The notes under the pieces are model-generated. The model did no database searches and was not told where the DNA came from. It saw only the letters and a program-made list of their open reading frames with translations. A stretch of 64,000 nt of DNA from Lyophyllum atratum (lineage: Eukaryota; Basidiomycota; Agaricomycetes; Agaricales; Lyophyllaceae): positions 186,001-250,000 of the forward strand of contig JACGCN010000033.1 of assembly GCA_014905825.1 (NCBI GenBank), written 5' to 3'. This document shows, one piece after another, positions 46,314-58,917 of the stretch. The translations under genes were made by a program, and so were the position numbers. Numbering within the stretch: the first letter of the stretch is position 1; each line of letters opens with the position of its first letter.

Positions 46314-47709
46314 ATGACCAAGAATATTGTCATTGTTGGAGGCGGAAGTGCCGGTGTCAACGCCGCTAAAGCCCTCTCTCGCACTCTCGACGCTTCCAAG
46401 TACCAGCTGATCCTCATCAACCCTCTGCCCTACAGAATCTGGCTCATATCCACCCTCCGGGTTATCGTGACCAAAGACGATGCTCTCACCAAGGATACCA
46501 TGCTTCCATACGACAAGGTCTTCGTCAATGGCAAGGGTAAATTTATCGAAGGTGTGGTCACGTCCTTCGAGTCGACGAAAGACGGTGGGAGCGTCACCCT
46601 GGAGTCTGGCGAAAAGATCGAGTGCGTCCCTGCGAACAATGCATCATCCACGTTGAAACCTGACCGTGAGAATCTGTGTTCAGTTATCACGTCCTCCTCC
46701 TTGCTCAGGGAGCCTCATGGACTGGGCCTCCCGCATTCCCGCGGACAGACAGTGGTGTCAAAGAGCACGTAAACACCCTTCACGATCAATTGGCCAAGGC
46801 AAAAGACATCGTCCTCGTCGGCGGAGGTGCTGTCGGGATAGGTCAGTCTGCTCCTTTCTGGTTTTTATACGATACTTAAAAGCAAGATGACTCTAGAGTT
46901 GGCTGGTGAAATCAAAGACCAGTGGCCGGTGAGTAAAATCACACAATCACTTCCTGTCATCCAACTAATAATTTGGATATCAGGACAAGAAAGTTACTAT
47001 CGTTCACGGCGACAAGCTCCTCCTTAACCCTGCCTATCCCGACAAGGCCCGAAAGGCTGCTGCAGCCTCTGTGCTCGTACGTGGCATCGAGCTCGTTCTA
47101 GACGACTTCGTGGACCATGCGGAAACCGGCGTTGTGCAAGGCATCTCCACTCGCTCTGGAAAGCAACTCAAAACCGCCGACCTTGTGGTTCGTTCCATCC
47201 CACCACGCACATCCTCGAATTGAATTGATCGAATTGATAGGTCCAAACCCGCGGACCTCGCCCCAACACGGAGTTCGTCTCCAAGTCACTTGGAGCTGCG
47301 TCCCTCAGTGCGCAGAATCTGATCCGCATCCGGCCAACCCTTCAAGTGGCGGAACATGACAACATTTTCGCAGCGGGCGACGTCATCGATTGGAAGGAAC
47401 AGAAGCAGGCCGCTAAGGCAGGGGGTCACGGCGTACTCGTGGCAGCCAACATTCAAGCATTCTTGAACAAGGGCACTATGAAACCTTACAAAGGAGCCAT
47501 GGAGATGATTGTCATCACTAACGGCAAGGTGAGTCATCCCGTCATTCTCTTCCGAGGTATGTGGACTAATCTCTGTCCCTTTTCCTTAGTCCTCGGGCAT
47601 TGGATACTTGGATATGCTCTGGGGAATCACTCTTGGTGCCTGGTTCGCGAGACTCACGAAGTCGAAGGGCCTCCTCATTCCCATGTACAAAGGAGAGCAA
47701 GGGTTCTGA
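46314..47709 (+). CDS. FAD/NAD(P)-dependent oxidoreductase of the AIF/FSP1 (AMID) family
   Basis: Family members are flavoproteins that pass electrons from NAD(P)H to quinones or similar acceptors. About six exons give some 370 residues, usual for the family. The N-terminal dinucleotide fold is IVIVGGGSAGVNAAKAL (FAD). A second Rossmann motif is DIVLVGGGAVG/IELAGEI (NAD(P)H). The FAD-closing motif is HDNIFAAGDVIDW near residue 280. The C-terminus YLDMLWGITLGAWFARLTKS with LIPMYKGEQGF matches the FSP1-type tail. No signal peptide or mitochondrial presequence is evident. Position between P450-1 and the GNAT/UbiA genes raises a possible role in secondary metabolism, but a general quinone reductase is equally likely. 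Confidence 0.88.
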
Positions 47710-48104
47710 GCTCCCGTTTTTATACCCACCGCGTCAGGGCTGCTGCCGTTTCATACCTTTTCCCGCTTTTAATGTAATGACATTACGAGATGCTACGTTT
47801 GTTCTTATACCCCTCTTTGTCTCTGAATATATATTGATCGCTTTCGATTCTTGTTGTCACGTCTTAACGTCCAGGCCGCAAAACCTTTCGTTAGCGCCCA
47901 CATCTCGTGCACGATCAGTGTCACCTCTTCGACTAGTTGGGTGGTGATATCGCCGCGTCTCTTCCATATCAAGCCTGCTTGCTGGCGTGAAGCGCTGAGT
48001 TACCTGCTCGGGCCTTCATACGATCATAATAGATGACTACTCCCCCGAACTTCGCGACACAAGTTTGTAATACCTGGCTCCTACAGACATAACGGGAAGT
48101 GGCA
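47710..48104. other. Intergenic between AIF-like and GNAT genes
   Basis: About 400 bp with no coding signature. Confidence 0.6.
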
Positions 48105-49151
48105 ATGACAAGTTCCAACTTCATCACCACCATGTCATACACAATCCGCAAATTAATCGATTTCACCCGTGAGTGACTGCAATGCGACAATCTACTAGAA
48201 ATTTACCAGCCTGGACAGCTGAGCAAATCGAGCAAGTGAGGGCCGTATTCGACGCCGCGTTCGCTATAGGCAAGCTGAAATATCGATGTCATGAATCTGA
48301 TAACAATACTCACCAACATCATCGCATCTCCCCCACAGAGAGGGCTTTCGAATGCGTTGTAGGCCCCACGCAGTTCCACAAGATCCTGCCGCTCCTGAAC
48401 CGCGCGCAACTCGTGGCGGGCTCCCTGGCTGGCGAGATGTTTATCGCTGAGGATGCGAGTAACAGGGTCATTGGGGCTATCATTTGGTTTGGGCCTGGCC
48501 GGGAAATGTACGACAGGTAAATCCGCATCCCCCACCCTCATACCTCGTGTAATCCCCGCCTCACCCTCAATCTGCCCAGTGACGACCAGCGCAAGCTAGC
48601 CCTGGGCCCGCTGATGGAGCACTTCCCTGCGGAAGCGAAGGAGTGGTACGCCAGTGTGGGTAACCCCGGCCATTCGGTTATTCTGGTGTGATTCGGCGCC
48701 TGATGACATGTTGTCTAGATCGGGCCAAAGATGGAAGCGTCCAAGAAGCGAGTTTTCGGCGATCTCGCGCAGACCGAATGGTATCTCCAGAGAATCGGCG
48801 TTCACCCCGATTGGCAAGGAAAAGGTGTGGGAACCGCCTTGATTGAGCATGGGCGAAACTTAGTACGTTTTCGACTTTCTTCGAGAGAGGAGAACGACCT
48901 ATTTATGACTGAGGACGCGGTTGATAGACAAACGGACATGCTATCGCTTTGCAGGCCGTTGAGCCAGCTAATGTGAGTGTGGCTGAATGCTTCCAATATC
49001 TGGCGTACATGAGCTCACTGGTGAATACTGTATTTCTTCGCAACTGCAGATCGGCTATTATGAACATCTAGGGTTCAAGAAGAGAGGACATATCGATGTT
49101 CAAGCCCTTCACGGAGACTTTACAGTAACCGGGCTGTTGTGGGAGCCTTAA
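48105..49151 (+). CDS. GNAT-family N-acetyltransferase
   Basis: GNAT enzymes move acetyl from acetyl-CoA to amines. About seven short exons give roughly 230 residues. It starts MTSSNFITTMSYTIRKLIDF (or at the Met at 48132) and splices to PWTAEQIEQVRAVFDAAF. Core blocks are FIAEDASNRVIGAIIWFGPG (beta 2-4) and the acetyl-CoA loop in WYLQRIGVHPDWQGKGVGTA followed by LIEHG, with the canonical Q/RxxGxG/A pattern as QGKGVG. Then come VEPAN and IGYYEHLGFKKRGHIDV, matching GNAT motif B. The arrangement resembles the fungal small-molecule acetyltransferases rather than histone acetylases. Substrate unknown. Confidence 0.88.
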
Positions 49152-49439
49152 GAGGAGCGCAAAGCGTTTGGTCCACCCGACTTCAATTGACTTCGAGTTC
49201 TTTGAAATGCTACGCGTTATCATCAACGCTATTTGATTCCATCTCCTTTGACAGGAGGAAGTAATGATGGTGGAAGCAAACGTTTCATTAGATACGTGGC
49301 CAGAGATATAGAGGATATGTGTGTGTTATGAATGGTGAATGCAAAAGGAGTTTTACTCTGGACTGATCATAATTGTACGTAGAAGACTTCCCAACGCGAC
49401 CGGACACCATGACAGGTGACAGCTGGAGAAATGGCGAAC

Positions 49440-50810
49440 TCAGAGTGTCGTGAGATAGTTGGCGAGTGCGCCTGCCCAGACAAGGCCTCCGAAAGTGAAT
49501 CCGTTACGGGAGAACTGAATGTGATGATTAGATCATGATCAGAGTATGAAAGATCAGGGAGCTCACTGAATCCCAGCAGGCCTTGGGCGAATCCAAATCG
49601 ACGGTGTACATGTCCTTCGCTAAGTATAAAGCACCACCTGCAACACTTATCGCGTAGTAGTACGTTCCCATGTTGTTCATGACACCGGCAATATATAGCG
49701 ACGTCACAAGAGCGGATGCAAAGCCACAAAGAATCGGCTTGATCCATGTTCCAAACAACAGAGCAGTCGACTTGACACCGGCCTTCACATCGTCCCGCTT
49801 GTCTTGACAAGCATAAATGGTATCTAACCGAAAGCCGTCAGCGACTAGTCGGATCGTTCGAATAACAGGACGAAAGACGTACCATACCACATTGTCCATG
49901 CCCAGGTTCCGGCGAAGAGGACCATGATGGAAGTGGGAAGACCTTGACCGAGAGCCAGCCAGGCCATTGGTGCACCCGAGTTCATGGCGAGACCAAGCCA
50001 TGCCTGGGGCCAGTAGGTAATTCTCTTCATGAAGGGGTAGATCCCAGGAAGGACGACGATTGCTACGATGCCGAATGCGAAACTGTGGGCATGCTAGTTG
50101 AGAACTTTCAACAAAGGGGAAGGGGTGGAACCTACGCAGATTCATCGAGACTCCAGATCATTCTGACGAGTATTGCTATGTGGATGAACAAAAATACGAG
50201 GGCACCAGGGACGGAAATAGTGCCGGCAGCGATGGGGCGCTTCTTGGTCCGCTCTGTTAAGTATGCCGATGAGTTGCTTGTAAAAATCGAATTATTTGAT
50301 AACTCTCACCAACTTGACGGTCGAATTCGCGGTCCAAGATATCGTTCCAGATACATCCGGCACCTAATATGAAGTGAATGCATCAGAAGACCCAATCTAC
50401 ATGGGTGAATATAAGACAGTCACTGACTGCGGAAGAATGTCAGGAAGGAATCTGATGACGGGGAGAAGATATTCACCTGTGGAGTAACGAGGCACCAATG
50501 AATCCAAGAACCAATAAAGTCAAGAAGGTAGGCAGTTCAAGGTGCAGAACGGAAGCCGCAATGGTGAGTGACCAGGCTGATGGGAATTGTTAGCTGGCTC
50601 ACTAAGGCCTGGACGTGATTGACATACCCCAAGGCCAGAAGAGCACCATGGTACCGGAAAATTTGGAAACACGGGTGATTTGATACTACATCGCCCAGCT
50701 CAAACGGTGAAAAATGGATGGGGTGTAAAAATGCAGCGTACCCATGGTTTGATAGTAGCTGAGAGAGACTTGGGGAGGTTCGCTGAGCTCTGAGGATGCT
50801 GCCTAGACAT
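49440..50810 (-). CDS. UbiA-family prenyltransferase
   Basis: UbiA enzymes are integral-membrane Mg-dependent transferases that join an isoprenyl diphosphate to an aromatic or related acceptor. About eight exons give roughly 320 residues. The start at 50810 reads MSRQHPQSSANLPKSLSATI and splices to YQITRVSKFSGTMVLFWPW. Both aspartate motifs are intact: AGCIWNDILDREFDRQV (NDxxDxxxD), and the second motif DTIYACQDKRDD followed by VKAGVKSTALLFG. Eight or nine hydrophobic helices end in ANYLTTL. The motifs resemble COQ2 (ubiquinone synthesis). However, the N-terminus lacks a convincing mitochondrial presequence, the protein is short, and the gene sits among P450s. A meroterpenoid-type secondary-metabolism enzyme is therefore plausible. 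It diverges from P450-2. Confidence 0.9.
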
Positions 50811-52037
50811 TTTTCAGAGATAGAAAGATAGGGGAAAATAAGGAAGGTTCTACAGCTATTTATATTGGGCACAAGGCCGGAGGTGTTTTGCGATTGTGCA
50901 TGCGCCCCACATGGAATGTTGGAGTCAGTTGGAAGGAGGGATCACCATAATCTAAGGCGGTACGTTCAAACCGGATAACCATCGTCAACGGACGTCATCA
51001 CGACTGCTAGCACGACGTGCCGCCTCTTCTGTAGATTCAGCCCTGGTGACAGCCAAGGCGAATCTGACATTTTTTGTATGGAAGCCACCTCAGAGACCTG
51101 CGCCTCGTGGTACCATGAGATGTGAGTAGATCCTTTGCAGTCACAACAAGTTATGGTATAGATCTCGACGAGGTTGGCAGTTGCAAGTATGAGAGGAAAA
51201 TTTTCCCGCTGATGACGCTGCTTCATGTAGTTTCAAGGGTGCGACAAGGGTGAAAACACCTCCTATGTGTAAACGAAGATACTCGGTACGACTTCGATAA
51301 ATAGTCGATTAAGTCGAAGATCGCCGCAGGGATGACATCACGGATTTTGTGAACAAGACAGAAGAAAGAGCAAGAGTTATTACCAGGACATCACATGCAA
51401 GGCAATAAGTCAGATAGAACATGTGTATCGCCCTTGACTCGGAGCTTGCCCAGAGTGAAGTCTGTGGGAAGCTGTACCTTGGCGAATGCAACTTGGATCG
51501 GAGCAATCAACAAGGGTCAGCCAGGGTCTTTAGGCCAAGTCTAACGTGGGTCGAGGTAGGTCTTGCAGTGAGCGAGCTCCGCATTGAGGAAGAGGCCATC
51601 CGATCGGGAAAAGGCTCATTTGGCGAGGACATATTGCGTGAATGAGCATGAGTTGATTTCGGGTATCAGCGCTTCAGCGATAGAAGGTAGCCAAACACGG
51701 TGCAATAGGAAATCACGGTTGCTCACGAGTCTCGATCGAAATGCAAGGTTGCCGAGCCACCTATACCTTTGACGAACGTTGCAACTCATCATCGTTCTCA
51801 CGTCTATGACCGGTTTTTTCACGCCTCATGGGCAAGATAGGACTTTAGATGCTCATATCATGACCTGATGTATCTTGCGGTCTGGATAGGCATCTCATAC
51901 CTGAGTCCGTTCTCTGAGGGATGGTAATCGTTGTAGTCAGGGCGAGAAGGACAAGGGCCGCATAAGACAGGTAGAGATATTGTATATCTTACCCGAGAAA
52001 TCGCCAGGTTTGCTGGTCTTCCCTCTCTAACACCGCC
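50811..52037. other. Divergent intergenic region between UbiA gene and P450-2
   Basis: 1.2 kb, presumed bidirectional promoter region. Short ORFs only (for example 50966-51226 minus), none recognisable. Confidence 0.6.
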
Positions 52038-54197
52038 ATGTCAGGAACTCACGAGCTTGCACTGCAAGCAGCCACCATACTCCAGGGCATCGTCTTTGTA
52101 ACGGTCTTGCTCTACGGTGTGCACTATGCTCGCCGCCGATTGAGATCACGTCCTCCGGGTCCGATGGGATTTCCGATCATCGGCAATGTCTTCGATTTAC
52201 AAGGCTCCAGAGAGGCAGACAACATGGCCTCACTAGCAAAGAAATATGGTCTGTACTCGCTTTAGTCTGTCTAGCACTGCTCAACTCACCAGCTACCAGG
52301 TGACATTGTGTACCTTGAGGTCTTTGGATCACCCATAGTCATGCTCAACGGCGAAGCCGCGATGGACCTACTCGACAAACGAGGTTCGCTATATTCGGAT
52401 AGACCACATTTCCCGATGGCGGCCGACTTGTACGTTTGATCCGCTACCTCACTGACTCAAGTAATCACAGTTCCTTCAGTTCTGGTATGGGTGATCTCAC
52501 ACCCATCATGCGTTATGGAGAGAAGTTTCAGTTTGGTCGAAGACTGATGAATCAAGCACTCAGTACCCGAGCAGTGTCGAAATGGGAAAGAGGCATCGCA
52601 GAGGAATCTCATGGGCTTCTGGGGCTTCTTTATAACGAGCCCACGAATTTCATTGCCCATCTTAACAGGTGAGCTCCTTTCAAGGTTCTTGCATCATTTT
52701 TGCTGACGTTCAACGTCAGGATGGCTGGATCAGTTGTCATGATGTCGATGTATGGCCATCGCGTCGTTTCTGACAAAGACCCTTATGTCGCGCTTGCCCT
52801 GGAGCTGATGGACGCATCCACTAATGCAATCACCGGCCGTTGGATTATCGACTTTCTCCCCATTGGTGAGTTGGCAGTGTACGCTCTAAATCTCGCATGA
52901 ACTGAGTGCCTTTCCACAGCAAAGCATATTCCTGGCCTTGCATTCCGCAAACAAGCCGCAGCATGGCAGGCGCGTATCCCAGATTGGGTTGACAAGGCAT
53001 TCGACGGCTTCAAGGAGAACATGGTACGCACTGTTCAAGGCCTTTTGTCACCCTCATTCACATTTTCTTCAGCACACGAGCGAAGATGCGAAGAACTCTT
53101 TATGTGGCTCCCTCATGATCACTCCTGATGGCAGCCCCGTCGACGCGGAAACCGAGAATCGAGTGAAATGGATCGCGACTTCTGGCTTCGGAGGTATGTC
53201 GCCCTCTCAAATGGGATATGTTCTTGCTGACCTTCTTCATTATAGCTGGACTAGACGTTGTAGGTATTTTCAAAGATGCTATCCACTGACTCAAATTTGA
53301 CATTGATATTACAGGTCGTCGCATCTTTGAGTCAGTTTATCATGGCAATGGCCCTCAACCCGAAAAGTCAGGCGAAGGCACAGAAGGAACTCGACGAAGT
53401 TGTTGGGCGTGACAGGCTTCCCACCTTCCAGGACAGGGAGGAGCTGCCATTCATGGAATGTATATTCAAGGAAACTCTTCGATGGGGCACCCCAGCTCCC
53501 TTGTGTGGGTCATAGCTGTTCCGATTTTGGGTCTCGCGAGGCTTACCGTCTTTTTAGCTGTTCCTCACCGTCTCGTTCAAGATGATGTCTATAACAACTA
53601 CTTCCTTCCTGTCGGAACAATCGTAAGCACATGTCTCGACGTAGATCTTCGCCTTCGCTAACTTTCTGTTCTTCCTGAAGTGCATTGGGAATATCTGGTA
53701 CTTCCTTCTGTCTGATGGCAGTGAACAATACCAACACTCTTTTTAGGGGTATACTTCATGACGAACGGCTCTACAAGGATCCCGAAAGGTTCTTGCCAGA
53801 GCGTTTCGAGGGATTAGATCCCAAAGAAGCCAAGAGACTGGACCCCACGAACTATGTCTACGGCTTTGGCCGAAGGTGAGATCTTACCTCCCTTTCATCG
53901 TCCACTTTGTTTGACGAAGCGATCTAAAGACGTTGCCCTGGAAATCATTTCGCTCATTTCGCGGTCTGGTACTCGATGGCGTCGCTTTTGTCCTCCTTCG
54001 TCATCTCACCCGATATCGACGAGGACGGTAAGGAAATTCCTATCAAGGCTGAATTCGAAGCGGGCGCCATCAGGTATTCAAGTTACCCCTCTCCGTGAAC
54101 ATCTACCTAATTCATTTTTGCCAGGCATACGAAGCCTTTCCGTGTCCGTTTCACCCCGAGACACAACAAGGTCGCTGATCTTCTTTCTGTTGCGTAA
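52038..54197 (+). CDS. Cytochrome P450 monooxygenase 2, lacking the I-helix threonine
   Basis: The start at 52038 gives an N-terminal helix (AATILQGIVFVTVLLYGVHY) and SRPPGPMGFPIIGNVFDLQG. Later blocks are RPHFPMAADL, ExxR as FKETLRWGTPAPL, DPERFLPERFEG, and haem loop YGFGRRRCPGN with the Cys restored by splicing (donor after FGR, acceptor before 53930). Roughly eleven exons give about 515 residues ending HNKVADLLSVA. The I-helix is spliced from three pieces as SGFGAGLDVVVASLSQFIMA. It aligns with GGGTDTTTAALTTFILA of P450-1, but the conserved Thr after Asp is Val. This residue normally helps proton delivery to haem-bound oxygen, so chemistry or coupling may differ. It diverges from the UbiA gene. 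Confidence 0.9.
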
Positions 54198-54660
54198 TAT
54201 GTTCAGGGCGTGATGCACCAGAGATCTATATTGGAATGGCGGAATCACGGATTCGTCATTCTCCTCGAACTCTTGTTATTCTTCCAGTATTCCGGATCCT
54301 AATCGAGATGATGATGGAATTCTTATGGAATGTAGGGATCATCCGGCTGACGACTCTTGCTTGCTGATGCTGAACAGGCGGCTGTTAATCATAATGTACT
54401 CTAGTATTGAAGTATTGTTTCTTCTTTTCGAGGCCCAGCTTCTACTCAACAACTTCTCATATGGACACATGCTTCTGAGTCCCCTCATTGGTGGCAAGGC
54501 TGGAAGTTCCCGCTGAAACGCTCATGATATTCATGATGACAGGTGGATCTAGCACGAATCAGCTTCTGTACGTAGCCTGTTGGCATTTATGACGGATTTT
54601 GATCAAATCCGACAGCCTAGAACTTGCCCGGTGTAGATCATTGCTTGCGGGACACCATGC
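54198..54660. other. Intergenic between P450-2 and 7TM gene F
   Basis: No gene recognised in about 460 bp. Confidence 0.6.
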
Positions 54661-54666
54661 TATAAG
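54661..54666 (+). promoter_or_regulatory. Probable TATA box of 7TM gene F
   Basis: TATAAG lies about 65 nt before the ATG at 54730, a spacing like that at gene B. Confidence 0.4.
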
Positions 54667-54729
54667 ATCTCTCGAGGTATCCTGTCTCCGTAATTCCCGT
54701 CAGACTTCACATCCCTATACATCACCAGG

Positions 54730-56075
54730 ATGGTACTCTCACATCAGTCGATAGAACTCATCTCCGTAATGTGTGAATCGATACTGGTGGGTAGGTACAT
54801 GAGTGTTATTTCGATCCTTTAGCTGACGGTGGGAAACTGGGGTATTGTGCAGGTGCATATGGGGTTCTAACAGGGCTCGTTGTATGGTTGTTAGCGTATG
54901 TAATCCTGTTGGGATAGGGCTTCACATTTTTATAACCCTTGCAAATTAGGCACCAATGGCTTACCATGCCCAAAATGCACCGGATACTTTTCCGCGCATC
55001 AGCCCTGATGTTCCTCATTTCGGCCACCCATTTGGGCTTGGTGATGCAAGCCGAAACGGGCGTCGGGAAGCCTCCTTTGGCTAACGCGCAGTCCCAAATC
55101 ATTCTCTCCGTAATACAGGCAAGTGAACGGCTTGAATCAAGTAGCATGCCCGATAGCTGACTCGTTTCGTATAGTTCGTCATTGGCGATCTTATTCTGAT
55201 ATGGAGGTGCCGCTGCTTTGTGTCAGTCAGCTATCTTATTGCTAAATACGAAACCATCTTCTTCCTCAGAGTCTGGGTAATGTGGGACCGTAACTATTGG
55301 GTTGCAGCGGGACCTCTCGCCATAATGATAAGTGCTGCAGGTAGATAGCCCTCCTCCGAGACGTTCAAGTTCTTCCACTCGTTTCTCATTCTTCTGTTAG
55401 CCTGCAGTCTTGATATCGCCTTCAGCCCGAAAGTTCGAAGGTTCTTTACTGTGGCACCAGTTGCTTTGATCGTCGCAAATACTTCCATCTGCACGCTCTT
55501 GATTGCAGGTAGAATTTGGTGAGGAACTTCTTTAGCAAAATGACTGTCTTCTGATACATGGGAAACAGGTATATGTACTACCAGATCAGAAAGGTAACAG
55601 AGAAGGCTGGTATATCATATTTATCAAATGACTACAAGGGAGTTGTGGCCCTCATAATCGAGTCGGGGGCTTTGTACACCGCTTGCCAGGTAGATTAGCA
55701 GCCAATGACAGGCTCAAAATCAGTACTTACCGCATTTCTCTCTCTCTTTACGTCTAGTTCATTAGCTTGATTTTGGATCGCACCAAAAGCGTCGGCTTGA
55801 CAGTCATACTTAACTTAGAGATCCCACTCATTGTAGGCACCTCCTTCATACGATCCTCTCCATGCTGATCCACGAGCCACCAGGGAATACTCCCTACACT
55901 CATCATTGTCCTTGTCCACTTCGACAAAGTGCCAGGAACTAACACGGCTGATGAATATGTGGTCAGCCGAAGCCATCATTTTACCAAGCCAAGCTCGCAC
56001 GCCCCGAATGAAACGGCGACATCGGACATCCAAAGGAGTCGCGAGGATGGACAGGAGACCATCGAATCAGATTAG
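54730..56075 (+). CDS. Agaricomycete-type seven-transmembrane protein F
   Basis: Nine exons; the first two are 61 and 43 nt as in D and E. It starts MVLSHQSIELISVMCESILV with GAYGVLTGLVVWLL. Then come MHRILFRASALMFLISATHL, ILSVIQ/FVIGDLILIWR, VWVMWDRNYWVAAGPLAIMI, RFFTVAPVALIVANTSICTL with LIAGRIW, VALIIESGALYTACQ, and LNLEIPLI/GILPTLIIVLVHF. The tail is rich in Ser, His and Glu and ends DGQETIESD. In intron 5 the frame requires the AG just before CCTGCAG (about 55400), not the next AG six bases on, which adds a few residues compared with D and E. Function is unknown. Confidence 0.83.
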
Positions 56076-56402
56076 CTACAGTTATGTACAACAGTGATAT
56101 GTAAGTAGACAGAGAGTCGGATCATCGAATGATCCAAGCATACAACCTTTCCCTGGCTTTTGATTTCACTCCTTGATTTAACCCCCTCTCCTCTAGCCAA
56201 AACCTCGCCTTCTCCAATAGTACATAGTCCGAACCCTCAACGAAAGCGGGAGATATAGTCCTGATGGCAAACGCAAAGGACAACACACGCGTACAAACGT
56301 GAACGTGAATAGTTCGTCGGATAGAATGCCGATGGTGTAGATGTAGATGTACAAAAAAACGCTGGTGGTAAATGCGTAGATTCCGGAATTTGAATGAATC
56401 TT
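56076..56402. other. Convergent intergenic region; nothing recognised
   Basis: Spacer between the stops of 7TM gene F and GMC-1. Confidence 0.6.
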
Positions 56403-58917
56403 CTAGGGGATAAAGCCACCTGCGACGGAAACTGCGAAAAAGGACGTCCACACAAGTGCAAGAGTAGTGAAGGAGGGTATGGCCAGACCTTTAACCGCGT
56501 TCGTGGGGAGGTGGTTGTCTGATAGGATGATGCCGGAAGCCTGTTCCGCAAGACCATAAGTTGACGCGCCCACCTAGGTATGGGGATTAGCGTTGATTAC
56601 GATACAATGCCCAAGCATCCTACTTACGTGGGCGGCGAATTCGAAAGGATAAACAGACGAATCAACAACTCGGACGTTCGCTTGAACATAATGTTTGAGC
56701 AATGATACTAAGTGCGGCAAGGATGCCAACTCACCCAAGCCATAGACCTGGAGCTTGGCGTTGACGACACCGCCTTGAGATTTGGGCAGCATAGCGCAAC
56801 TAGAGATCGGATGGTACTGCGTGCTAGCTTGATTGATCAACCACGTTTCTATCTCTTGGTCAGTCCCAACAGTGGGACCGGGCACAGTCTCGTTGCCGAG
56901 ACTGCTGTTGAACGGCGGGGTTTGCTTAAGAGCCCGCACGAGCTTGATGCCTTCTCGCATTATCGTCAAGTCTACGTGGTATGTGCGATTCAGTACATCG
57001 TCCGCTTCCGTCTTCAGGCAAATCACTAACCTGCCCAGTGCGAGAAGTACCGCGGATCGATGATAGGTGCGTCGAAAACAGAAGAAGAGTTAATGTACAA
57101 GCGACCCTGGCTAATTACACGCAGAAAGGTCATGATTCGAACCAACTAAGGAAAAACTGAGAACGCACCTGAGGGGATGTTGGATGGCGGCCTGGACACC
57201 GACCTGTCCGGGTGTGTTAGTTGCCAAAAGCAGTTCGACGACGGCAACGTCCGAGGTGAATATCTTATTAGCGATGGTGTTATAAATAGCCTTGTAACCC
57301 TCGATGACCTCTGGTGATGTGCTAGGGACAAGTCTACTAGCAGAATCTGCGAGCCCATCGGCCACAGACTTCTGGAAACCAGCAGCACCTTCGGTCCCGA
57401 AAAGTCTCGTTAGGTTGGCAAAAGCCGTGGCAGAGTTGATGAACGAAAGGAACTCCTTTGATTTCTGGACAAATGAACAGAGTTGTTAGACGAAGACGAG
57501 ATGGATGTGATTAGGTACTAACAGCAAAGTCGGATCCTGAACGCTGGATATCGCCGCCAGTTTCAGCGGTACTATCCCATACAACCGCGGCTGTCTGAAC
57601 CGTAATGAAAACTTCAGACACGCTATAGCGAGGCCAGAAAGTGGACGACACATACCAAATGATCTTGAACATGTTGCCCAACACCAGGTAACTCGACTTT
57701 CAGGGGCACACCAGCGGCTTCAAGAACATCTTTAGGTCCGACACCGCTTAGCATCAAGAGCTGAGGGCTCCCAACAACGCCGCCCGAGACGATGACTTCG
57801 TTCTTCACGGATACCGTTTTCCTTTGTCCGTCACGCGATCCTGAGAATTCGACGCCCGTCGCGGTTAGATTCCCCGAACCATCCGCGAAGATGATGCGTG
57901 TGGCCGTAGAGTTGACGAGGATCGAAAGGTTTGGACGTGAAAGGGCTGGGTCGAGGTACGCGGCTTTCGAGTATGAACGCGTCCAGTTCGAAGGATTGAT
58001 CCAGGACGGGCCAACGAGTGATCCTATAGTCACTCCACCGTTCGGTTCCTTGAGGGGAGGCAAACCAAGAGCATCCAAGGAAGGTGCCCATCCTCCGACC
58101 TGGGACATCATACTATTGAACAATGACGTTCAGCGTCCCTGGAGGGCTTAGTGAGATAGAATATACTGACACAGCTGGATAGGATGCCTGCATAGGGCCG
58201 TTCGTCCCATGAGAGGACGCGCTCCACGTTATATTTCCTATTTGGGCAACTTCGTCCCTTGGAGGAGTGAAGGTCTCGCTCTTTTTCATCGCAGGATAAA
58301 ACTGCTCCCATCCCCATTTCTTCGCAGCCTCACTATCCTCGTTCGTCATGAGGCTCTCCCAAGCATTGACTTCGATCTCGGACGGCCTGACAAGATACAT
58401 TGCATTCACTGCACTTGATCCACCCAGAATCTGTTGAGGTCATTAACAGCTGTCACGACGAGGCACCTCATGGCGTGCGCACCTTGCCTCGTGGCCAATC
58501 GAACATTCGGTTCGCGGCTGTAGGTTGCGCGATTGTTTTGTATTGCCAGTCATTGGGAGTGTATAGCAGGGATGCGTAGTAAGCACCAGAAGGCGTATCT
58601 AATATTCTGTCAGGTTCGGGCATTTGAGCATGAAATAACTGGAGCTTACTGATGCGATCTGCGAGTGCGTCTCCCGAATCACCTGCCTCCAACACGAGTA
58701 CTGTTGTTCTTTCATTTTCTGTCAAACGGGCTGCAAGGACTAGGCCAGCTAATCCTCCACCGACGATGACGAAGTCGTAAGAGGCCTCAAGTGTGTCCCC
58801 GGTAACATATCCACGAGCGTGTAGTTGGCGAGACGAGGCATGAGAGTCGGAAGGGATGTATGAAAGAGCGTGTGTAGATAGTACAGATATTGTCACAAGC
58901 AGCCGCAGGGACCACAT
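56403..58917 (-). CDS. GMC oxidoreductase 1 (aryl-alcohol-oxidase-like, AA3_2 type), with hydrophobic C-terminal tail
   Basis: Secreted FAD enzymes of this group oxidise alcohols and can supply H2O2 to peroxidases. The start at 58917 gives a signal peptide (MWSLRLLVTISVLSTHALSY). The FAD motif is [19 protein letters not shown] with VLEAG, followed by DWPRGK and ILGGSSAVNAMYLVRPSE (GMC signature 1). Signature 2 is VIVSGGVVGSPQLLMLSGVG, then VELPGVGQHVQDHL. Both catalytic histidines are present: YHPISSCAML and, across an intron, FAAHV. About 640 residues. After the usual end (YGLAEQASGII) it continues through NHLPTNAVKG into a long hydrophobic segment LAIPSFTTLALVWTSFFAVS ending VAGGFIP. This suggests a GPI signal or membrane anchor rather than free secretion. 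It is a tandem paralogue of GMC-2. Confidence 0.92.
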
